NCBI GenBank assembly: GCA_002396325.1
Contig: DGXM01000142.1
Coordinates: forward strand, 1 to 6,679
Length of the DNA: 6,679 nt
Reading direction: 5' to 3'
DNA from: Treponema sp. UBA4232
Lineage (GTDB): Bacteria; Spirochaetota; Spirochaetia; Treponematales; Treponemataceae
A program made the translations under genes and the position numbers. A model generated the notes under the pieces. That model was not told the DNA's origin. It ran no database searches and saw only the letters and a program-made list of their open reading frames with translations. Each line of letters begins with the position of its first letter. Position 1 is the first letter of the stretch. Positions 1-4,976 of the stretch are shown here, piece after piece.

Positions 1-944
1 TCGATATCTACAAGGTTGTTTTCTACACGGTATCTTGCCGCTTTTAATTCTGAATCAAAGTCCCGGGTTTTAGGACAGCCGGAAATATCTACGGACCAAA
101 GCATTTTGAAAGCCTGTGCCAACAAAGGAAGCAGCTCCTTTGGATGTTCCATATAATATTCCGAGCAGGACATTTCGCCAGGAATTCTCGTCATCAAAAG
201 ATACTGATAATCCCCATTTTTTTCAAAAGCCAGAACCTCTGGAACTGGAATTTTTCCCTTAAGCCAGTTGAGCACCTCAACGCTGGATTCTTCATCATGC
301 AGGCGGCTGTCTAAGATTTTTAGAACGCAATCATCGAATATCAAAATTGCAGAACCTGATTTTCCCATGTCATCGATTTTGTATTCTTTTCCTGCAATCA
401 GTTTTTTGATTTTGTCCGGAATTAGAAGAAGGGCTTTTTCTATTGCCTGTTCATAATTGGAATCGATGAGGTCAATTAATTCTCCTACCGCTTCAAAACC
501 TTCTATATAATTGTTGTTTTCAGCCTTTATCCAGTCGGTGGTGCAGGCGCTGTCATCAAGTCTGGCTTCTATATCCGAGGCGTGATTTTTAATTTCATCA
601 AAATGTGTGTCGATATATTTTTCCGTCATGGCAAGGCAGATAAAGCTTATGTCCCGCAGATATTCGTCATCAAAATCCTTTCGCCACTCAAAAGGAATGT
701 AACAGCCTTCAACAATGAGGTTCTGCTTGTTCTCGATGGCAGTCTTAATCATCTCGCGGACTATGGGCCAGAGGTAAGTTGTCAGCTGGTCATCATCCTC
801 TGGAGTAAGCTTTGTCTTCCCGCTTCTGATAAGCCCCATCTTAAGGTGATCTATTGAAAGATATGGGAACTTGTATTTTTCGAGCATGCGTTGTGCGAGT
901 AAAGTTTTTCCTGTGTGTGACGCGCCTGTGATAATTATGACCAT
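1..944 (-). CDS. P-loop kinase / aminoglycoside phosphotransferase-family fusion protein (3' end beyond the window)
   Basis: The frame is open for 314 codons from the ATG at 944-942 to the left edge, so the protein is partial. Residues 1 to about 165 form a P-loop kinase: Walker A G7-ASHT-GKT14, then an IDHLKMGLIR segment (31-40) and a Walker-B-like LIVEG (76-80), as in adenylate-kinase-like or 2-phosphoglycerate-kinase-like proteins. From about residue 170 it becomes an APH/choline-kinase-type fold: VLKIL (207-211, the ATP-binding lysine region), E216-E223 helix, IPVPEVLAF (232-240), YLLMTRIPGEM (248-258), LWSVDISGCP (282-291) and VENNLVD (307-313). The catalytic HGD loop would lie off the window. 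The start is 1 nt after the stop of the preceding gene, with a GGCGGGG ribosome-site-like stretch, so it is probably translationally coupled. From the family, the C-terminal half should phosphorylate a small hydroxylated molecule such as an aminoglycoside. Substrates of both halves are unknown. Each domain usually occurs as a separate protein, as far as I know. Confidence 0.85.
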   Translation of the reverse strand, partial: MVIIITGASHTGKTLLAQRMLEKYKFPYLSIDHLKMGLIRSGKTKLTPEDDDQLTTYLWPIVREMIKTAIENKQNLIVEGCYIPFEWRKDFDDEYLRDISFICLAMTEKYIDTHFDEIKNHASDIEARLDDSACTTDWIKAENNNYIEGFEAVGELIDLIDSNYEQAIEKALLLIPDKIKKLIAGKEYKIDDMGKSGSAILIFDDCVLKILDSRLHDEESSVEVLNWLKGKIPVPEVLAFEKNGDYQYLLMTRIPGEMSCSEYYMEHPKELLPLLAQAFKMLWSVDISGCPKTRDFDSELKAARYRVENNLVDI

Positions 945-945
945 A

Positions 946-1629
946 TTAAACCCCGCCAAGTAAATCACTCAGGGTGTCGTCTGTTTCTACAGGAACCCAG
1001 TGGCCTTCCATGCATGTTTGAGGATTTAACCGACGGATTGTGTCGGCGAGCTTCTTGCATAAAACGGGATCTTTTTTTCCGATTGTAAAATCCTTGCAGG
1101 TGGCATCCCCCAGGAACAAGGTCTTGTCGTTTTCTATGTAGATGAGAGTAGAATCATCTGTGTGGGGTGCTTCGGATTGAATGACTTTTACTATGCAGCC
1201 CCCAAGGTCAAGGGTGAGTTCGCCGGAGTAAATGATGTCTGCGAGTTTGACTATGACTTCTTTGTTTTCACTGTATTCTTTTCTGATGCTTTCGTGAAGG
1301 GAAAAGAATTCTTCAGGACCGTTTTTTTCGATTTTGTTTTTCCACTTTGCAAGGTGACGGTTCGTTTTTTCATTTGCGATGGAAAGTCCATTTGCCGCAT
1401 GCATCCCGAAGGTGTGATCCCAGTGCCAGTGGGTAAGAACGGTGAGGCAGGGTAGGGGAAGATTTTCTTTTTCGAGAAGGGCGTAAAACTCTTTTGTGTG
1501 AGCGGCAGAATGTCCCGCGTCAATTGCAAGGCTCCAGTTTTTTCCTTTTACATAGCCAAGGTTTGGTCGGTCGCGATCCTCTTCAAAAGGCATATACCAG
1601 ATGTGCTCGCTTAGTTTTTTTAATTCCAT
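946..1629 (-). CDS. Metallo-beta-lactamase-fold hydrolase
   Basis: This 227-residue protein is a typical stand-alone MBL-fold hydrolase, probably cytoplasmic since no signal peptide is visible. All expected di-metal ligands are present: the HxHxDH motif at H67-W-H69-W-D71-H72, H156 in APHTDD, D175 in LGDA and H210 in EGHW. The early IDAGHS (36-41) is the usual glycine-rich strand of this fold. The family includes thiolesterases, glyoxalase II-like enzymes, lactonases and beta-lactamases. The substrate here cannot be deduced, and the lack of a signal peptide argues against a classical secreted beta-lactamase. A good Shine-Dalgarno (AGAGGA) lies in the 17-nt gap after the upstream acetyltransferase gene. 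The stop is 1 nt before the start of the kinase-APH gene, so the genes form one transcription unit. Confidence 0.9.
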   Translation of the reverse strand: MELKKLSEHIWYMPFEEDRDRPNLGYVKGKNWSLAIDAGHSAAHTKEFYALLEKENLPLPCLTVLTHWHWDHTFGMHAANGLSIANEKTNRHLAKWKNKIEKNGPEEFFSLHESIRKEYSENKEVIVKLADIIYSGELTLDLGGCIVKVIQSEAPHTDDSTLIYIENDKTLFLGDATCKDFTIGKKDPVLCKKLADTIRRLNPQTCMEGHWVPVETDDTLSDLLGGV

Positions 1630-1646
1630 TTTAAATTTCCTCTTCT

Positions 1647-2093
1647 TCAGTAATCTCGTTCCAGTTTAACCAGATATTCTGTTGTTCCTTCTTCGAACTT
1701 TTTATTTTTTGTGATATGAAAATCGTGTCTTTCATAAAAACGAATAGCTTCCACATTCTTTTCAATAGCCCACAAAAATGTTACAGGATAATTTTCTTTT
1801 GCATATTCTATTAAGGCTGAACCCACTCCTTGATTTTGAAAGAAATAATCTACATAAAGTTCAACAATTTCATTGCCTTCAATGTGAATCAGTCCTTTCA
1901 CAATACCATCATCATAAACCCATATATTGTCCAGAATATCCGGGCTTTTATATTTTTCTGCAACTCGAAGCACTTGCAATTCCCCGAAGGAATAATCATC
2001 ATTTTGAAAAATTGGTCTAAACTTAATACGCTTAACAAATACAAGAATCTCAGCGATTCTCGAAATATCATCTAGTCTTGCTTTTCTAATCAT
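1647..2093 (-). CDS. GNAT-family N-acetyltransferase
   Basis: This 148-residue protein has a single GNAT fold, which transfers an acetyl group from acetyl-CoA to an amine. Visible marks are the N-terminal MIRKARLDDISRIAEI helix start, the central strand VKGLIHIEGNEIVELYV (65-81), the acetyl-CoA pyrophosphate loop Q86-NQ-G89-V-G91 (QxxGxG), and the C-terminal N113-VEAIRFYERHDF segment typical of motif B. The ATG is 2 nt after the stop of the preceding acetyltransferase gene. The upstream sequence has only a weak ribosome site (GATGGTG), which suggests translational coupling. By hand count the 1681-2100 stretch is about 32% G+C, clearly lower than its neighbours (MBL sample lines about 46%, gdhA about 52%), which hints at a separate origin. 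The acceptor substrate is unknown. It shares the fold but little obvious sequence with the adjacent acetyltransferase. Confidence 0.88.
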   Translation of the reverse strand: MIRKARLDDISRIAEILVFVKRIKFRPIFQNDDYSFGELQVLRVAEKYKSPDILDNIWVYDDGIVKGLIHIEGNEIVELYVDYFFQNQGVGSALIEYAKENYPVTFLWAIEKNVEAIRFYERHDFHITKNKKFEEGTTEYLVKLERDY

Positions 2094-2095
2094 AA

Positions 2096-2542
2096 TTACA
2101 CCATCTTCGCAAAAGCCACGTTAGTCTCGCATTCCACAAAACCATTTTTCTTATAAAACTTATATGCCGGAACATTTGAATCCGTCAGAAGAAAAATCTG
2201 CTTGAGGCCAAGTTCCTTTATCGCCTTTTCAATTTCCTTGATGAAAAAGCTGCCGGCTCCGCCTCCCTGTCTTTCCGTCTTTATGCAGAGTTCGTTGATG
2301 ATATATTCCGTGCCTGTATACCAGTGCTTGATGTAGCCGAGGGAAATGCCAATCAGTTCTCCCGCTTCATCGTACAAGCCGTAGGTAAGTGAATAGCCCT
2401 GACCAATCAAATCGCAGATGTAAAGGTCCAGCTGCTCTTTGTCTGACCAGTCGTCATACCAGGGTGCATTGGTAAAAACTCCGGTGAAGACTTCTTTTAT
2501 TTCTTCTTTGTTTTCCATGCTTAATCTTTTTAACGTGTACAT
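2096..2542 (-). CDS. GNAT-family N-acetyltransferase, AAC(6')-like
   Basis: This 148-residue GNAT protein has a different N-terminal half from its downstream neighbour. The acetyl-CoA loop is clear in TERQGGGAGSFFI (Q92-GG-G95-A-G97), preceded by the strand YIINELCI (80-87) and followed by NVPAYKFYKKNGF (123-135). The N-terminal VFTNAPWYDDW (22-32) and the GISLGYIKHW strand (65-74) recall aminoglycoside 6'-N-acetyltransferase-like proteins, but the resemblance is a general impression and does not prove resistance. The ATG has a good Shine-Dalgarno, AAAGGA, overlapping the end of the upstream HAD gene (11-nt gap). The gene is the second of the operon. Other acceptors, such as polyamines, amino acids or protein N-termini, remain possible. 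Confidence 0.88.
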   Translation of the reverse strand: MYTLKRLSMENKEEIKEVFTGVFTNAPWYDDWSDKEQLDLYICDLIGQGYSLTYGLYDEAGELIGISLGYIKHWYTGTEYIINELCIKTERQGGGAGSFFIKEIEKAIKELGLKQIFLLTDSNVPAYKFYKKNGFVECETNVAFAKMV

Positions 2543-2553
2543 AAATCATTCCT

Positions 2554-3177
2554 TTATAAGTCTGCTTTCTTTCCAAACAAATCAACCAGTTCATCTATGC
2601 TGTCAACAATATAATTCGGTCTCTTGCTTTCGTCATCTATGTTTTGATAAATTGCAAATCCCTGACGCACCCATACTGTTTTCATTCCTAGTTTCTTTGC
2701 AGGTATGATGTCATTGTCCAGTCTGTCGCCAACCATAAAGGCATGGGTAGGATTACATTTTGCCTTATCAAGCGCCATGTTAAATATTTTCAAATCCGGC
2801 TTGGCAACCCCCGCTTCCGCAGATGCAATCACAAGGTCAAAATATTTTCCGATGCCCCATGAGTCAAGCCTTTGCTGAGTTCCCAATGACTGGTTTGCAA
2901 TGATTCCAAGTTTGTATTTACCGTGCAGGCTTTCGAGGAGGCTACGGGTTCCGTCATACAATTTTTCAAGGCTGTTGTCCCACTCAGGTAAAACAACTCC
3001 GTAGAATTTTGCGGCTGTCCTGATTGGTGTCGCGCTTATTTTTGCTTCATCTTGAACCTTTTTCATAAACTCATCATACTCGATGCCTGCGTGACTTACC
3101 GCGTATTCACACCTGCTTTTATAAACGTCGCTTTCATCAACCAGCGTTGATCCAAGATCAAAAAAAATCCATTCCAT
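2554..3177 (-). CDS. HAD-superfamily hydrolase (subfamily IA-like), first gene of the operon
   Basis: This 207-residue protein has the HAD core: motif I D7-L-G-S-T11, motif II IIANQS (92-97), motif III lysine K126 in AKPD, and motif IV VGDRLDND with D151 and D156. An alpha-helical cap lies between motif I and II (about 15-75), as in subfamily IA phosphatases such as phosphoglycolate phosphatase. The nucleophile D7 is present, but the usual general acid/base aspartate two residues later (DxD) is replaced by G9. This could mean slower, altered or non-phosphatase chemistry, although DxGxT variants occur in some HAD subgroups. The start ATG follows a near-consensus promoter by a leader of about 16-17 nt with only a weak ribosome site (ACAGAG). 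The substrate is unknown; small sugar or nucleotide phosphates are the family norm. Confidence 0.88.
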   Translation of the reverse strand: MEWIFFDLGSTLVDESDVYKSRCEYAVSHAGIEYDEFMKKVQDEAKISATPIRTAAKFYGVVLPEWDNSLEKLYDGTRSLLESLHGKYKLGIIANQSLGTQQRLDSWGIGKYFDLVIASAEAGVAKPDLKIFNMALDKAKCNPTHAFMVGDRLDNDIIPAKKLGMKTVWVRQGFAIYQNIDDESKRPNYIVDSIDELVDLFGKKADL

Positions 3178-3200
3178 ATAAGATACTCTGTTTCAATTTT

Positions 3201-3229
3201 ATGATATTTGCATATAGTTCATTTGTCAA
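3201..3229 (-). promoter_or_regulatory. Sigma-70-like promoter of the five-gene minus-strand operon
   Basis: Read on the minus strand, a perfect -35 box TTGACA (3229-3224) is separated by 17 nt from a -10 box TATCAT (3206-3201, 5 of 6 consensus). The predicted transcription start is near 3194, giving a leader of about 17 nt before the HAD start codon at 3177. No other promoter is needed for the downstream genes, given their gaps of 17 nt or less. Confidence 0.75.
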
Positions 3230-3302
3230 CATTTTTGAATAATGCGACTAAAATGATTTTCACGGATAATAGCCCTGATTTCGACTTATACGAAACAATG
3301 TC

Positions 3303-3386
3303 ATTCCCGCGCTCCGATGCGGGAATCCCTTTTGCAGGAGAGATTGCCGGATCAAGTCCGGCAATAACATAAGACCTATCCGGCAA
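3303..3386. repeat. Double-hairpin REP-like intergenic repeat
   Basis: Two perfect inverted repeats lie in tandem between the divergent genes. The first pairs ATTCCCGC (3303-3310) with GCGGGAAT (3319-3326) around an 8-nt loop. The second pairs ATTGCCGGA (3343-3351) with TCCGGCAAT (3357-3365) around a 5-nt loop. The right arm TCCGGCAA recurs at 3379-3386. This is the layout of widespread REP/BIME-like palindromic repeats. It lies upstream of both flanking genes, so it is not a terminator for either. Apart from this element and the two promoters, I see nothing else in the 308-nt gap 3178-3485. Confidence 0.65.
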
Positions 3387-3449
3387 GGAAAAATTCTCGG
3401 GAAATTTACAATAAATGTTAAACTCGATATTCGGGCTAATGTGATTTAC

Positions 3450-3479
3450 TTGATATGCACGCGGTAAGTATTGTACAAT
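3450..3479 (+). promoter_or_regulatory. Sigma-70-like promoter of the methyltransferase gene
   Basis: TTGATA (3450-3455, 5 of 6 to TTGACA) is followed after 18 nt by TACAAT (3474-3479, 5 of 6 to TATAAT). The predicted transcription start is at about 3485-3487, which coincides with the ATG at 3486. The transcript would therefore be leaderless or nearly so. No Shine-Dalgarno sequence is present before that ATG. Confidence 0.6.
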
Positions 3480-3485
3480 TAAAAC

Positions 3486-4277
3486 ATGAACTCAGTAAAC
3501 AAAACCCTTTACATTCCCCTTTACGGAAAGGCGATGGTAAGCAAAAAGAAAATCATACTGCAGGATCCGACTGCTGAAAAAATCTGGACGGAGCAGGAGA
3601 GGAACATTGCCCTGAGGGGGAAATCCAAATCAAAGTGGCTTTGCTACAACATGGCGATGAGGGCGCGTATTTTCGATGACTGGACAAATCTTATGCTCTC
3701 CCAAAATCCAGATTCGCTTGTCCTTCATATTGGCTGCGGATTGGATTCCAGATGTAATCGTGTTAGTCAAAATTACCGGGCCTGGTACGACTGTGATTTT
3801 CCCGATGTCATTGAAGCAAGAAAAAATTATTACGAAGAAAGCGGCAGTTACCACATGATTACCTTGAACGCGGCAGACACGGAGCAGATAAAATCTCTTC
3901 CACAAAGCGAGACTGCAATCATAGTTTTTGAAGGAATCAGCATGTATCTGACAAATGACGAGCTTCACAATTTCTTTTCCGCACTGGAACAAAAATACAG
4001 TCGGCTTCATGTTCTGATGGATGTTTACACTGTGTTCGGAGCAAGGGCTTCAAAGTTCAAAAATCCCATTAACGAAGTCGGAGTCACAAAAGTCTACGGA
4101 ATTGATGACATTGACGGACTCCTTGCAGGATTGAAAACCCACTGCATAAAGGAGCACTCACTTACACCGGAAAACCTTGTGAAAGAGATTCCTCCGCGGG
4201 ACCGGTTCATTTTCAAAATGCTTTTTACGGGAAAGTTCTACAAAAAAATCTACCGGCTCTTTGAGTTGGAAAAATGA
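3486..4277 (+). CDS. SAM-dependent methyltransferase, PPM1/LCMT (polyketide O-methyltransferase-like) family
   Basis: This 263-residue protein fits the leucine-carboxyl-methyltransferase/PPM1 family, whose bacterial members are often named polyketide-synthesis O-methyltransferases. The SAM-binding motif I is LVLHIGCGLDSR (78-89). It is followed by the acidic post-I segment WYDCDFPDVIEARKNYY (100-116) and the family EGISMYL motif (149-155, usually EGLLMYL). The N-terminal KTLYIPLYGKA (6-16) and KSKSKWL (46-52) stretches look like conserved parts of the family. For that reason I keep the ATG at 3486 rather than the in-frame ATG at 3534, despite the absence of a ribosome site. No polyketide or peptide synthase lies nearby, so the methyl acceptor is unknown. 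The stop is 30 nt before the GrpB-family gene, which probably shares its mRNA. Confidence 0.88.
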   Translation: MNSVNKTLYIPLYGKAMVSKKKIILQDPTAEKIWTEQERNIALRGKSKSKWLCYNMAMRARIFDDWTNLMLSQNPDSLVLHIGCGLDSRCNRVSQNYRAWYDCDFPDVIEARKNYYEESGSYHMITLNAADTEQIKSLPQSETAIIVFEGISMYLTNDELHNFFSALEQKYSRLHVLMDVYTVFGARASKFKNPINEVGVTKVYGIDDIDGLLAGLKTHCIKEHSLTPENLVKEIPPRDRFIFKMLFTGKFYKKIYRLFELEK

Positions 4278-4295
4278 ATCGACATCAACTTGTTC

Positions 4296-4301
4296 AGGAG
4301 G
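4296..4301 (+). promoter_or_regulatory. Strong ribosome binding site that fixes the GrpB-family start
   Basis: AGGAGG at 4296-4301 is followed by 6 nt and then ATG at 4308. This favours 4308 over the in-frame TTG at 4290, which lies upstream of the site and has no Shine-Dalgarno of its own. Confidence 0.8.
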
Positions 4302-4307
4302 AGAGAA

Positions 4308-4820
4308 ATGGCAATCAGAAATATTGTGGTCCTGCCTTACGATGAAAAATGGAAGCAGGCATTCCAAGACATAAAAAAGGAAGTTGAAGGGGCGTTGGGA
4401 AAACTTGCCTTGTCGATCGAGCATGTGGGAAGCACGTCTGTGGAGGGACTTTGTGCAAAACCGATTATCGACATTGATGTAGTCGTAAATCCGGAATACC
4501 TTGAGGACGCAATCAAATCGCTTGCGGGAATCGGCTACATCCACAAGGGAAATTGTGGAATCGAAGGAAGGGAAGCCTTTGATTATTCTGGAAAAGAGCA
4601 CCTGATGGAGCATCATCTTTATGTCTGTCCCAAGGATTCGCGGGAACTCAAAAGGCATCTTTCATTCAGGGATTATCTTCGCACACATCCTCAGACGGTG
4701 AAAGATTACAGCGAAATCAAGCTTGAGGCGGCAAAACTTTATCCGCATGACATTGACTCATACATAAACCACAAGTCCAAGGTGATAGAAAAGATTTACA
4801 AAGAGCTGGGGCTGGAATGA
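4308..4820 (+). CDS. GrpB family protein (UPF0157, nucleotidyltransferase fold)
   Basis: From the ATG at 4308 the protein has 170 residues, the usual length for GrpB/UPF0157 proteins. The family signature is clear: IEHVGSTSVEGL (37-48), then AKPIIDIDVVV (50-60), in which GS plus D55 and D57 recall the GS...DxD active site of the nucleotidyltransferase superfamily. HHLYVC (102-107) and LSFRDYLRTHP (118-128) are also typical. The family is widespread, sometimes fused to dephospho-CoA kinase, and its reaction is not established, so no substrate is offered. The gene follows the methyltransferase by 30 nt on the same strand and is probably co-transcribed. It is convergent with gdhA. Downstream there is only a weak hairpin before the gdhA terminator. 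Confidence 0.92.
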   Translation: MAIRNIVVLPYDEKWKQAFQDIKKEVEGALGKLALSIEHVGSTSVEGLCAKPIIDIDVVVNPEYLEDAIKSLAGIGYIHKGNCGIEGREAFDYSGKEHLMEHHLYVCPKDSRELKRHLSFRDYLRTHPQTVKDYSEIKLEAAKLYPHDIDSYINHKSKVIEKIYKELGLE

Positions 4821-4898
4821 TTTTTTCACGCGGCTTTATGTGAAGTCCTTTTCATTCGATGTCATAGCAGGGACAGCGTTTCTGTTCGTAGTTTTGAG

Positions 4899-4940
4899 AA
4901 AAAAAAACCGCCTGCAAGTCCATTGAGGAAAGACAGGCGG
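4899..4940 (-). terminator. Rho-independent terminator of gdhA
   Basis: On the minus strand, CCGCCTG (4940-4934) and CAGGCGG (4914-4908) form a perfect 7-bp G+C-rich stem around a 19-nt loop, followed by nine Us (A-run 4907-4899 on the plus strand). It begins 36 nt after the gdhA stop codon. In the other direction only three Us follow the stem, so it should act mainly on gdhA and only poorly on the converging GrpB-gene transcript. Confidence 0.85.
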
Positions 4941-4976
4941 CTTTGTCCAAGGTTTCAGACTGCTGACCCGGATGAA

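Noticed and set aside
268..857. Plus-strand open frames at 268-456 and 582-857
   Set aside because: They lie antisense to the kinase-APH gene, have no ribosome site and show no recognisable motif, while the minus-strand frame carries clear kinase motifs.
1162..1529. Open frames on both strands inside the MBL gene (1162-1455 plus, 1251-1529 minus)
   Set aside because: They are shadows of the MBL-fold gene, whose metal ligands are all in the 946-1629 frame.
1778..2708. Plus-strand open frames at 1778-2020, 1830-2075 and 2439-2708
   Set aside because: They are antisense to the two acetyltransferase genes and the HAD gene and show no domain or start signal.
946..3177. Integron cassette array made of the accessory genes
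   Set aside because: There is no room for attC sites: the gaps between these genes are 1-17 nt, and no paired RYYYAAC/GTTRRRY core sites were seen between them.
4290..4307. TTG at 4290 as start of the GrpB-family gene
   Set aside because: The AGGAGG site at 4296-4301 lies downstream of it and points to the ATG at 4308, which also gives the usual family length.
3630..4658. Minus-strand open frames of 126 and 166 codons (3630-4010 and 4158-4658) and a plus-strand frame at 3676-3858
   Set aside because: They overlap the methyltransferase and GrpB-family genes, whose family motifs are unambiguous; the shadow proteins have no motif.
4825..4852. Hairpin TTCAC/GTGAA followed by TTTT as terminator of the GrpB-family gene
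   Set aside because: Only a 5-bp, A+T-rich stem with a 10-nt loop and a delayed, short T-run; too weak to call.
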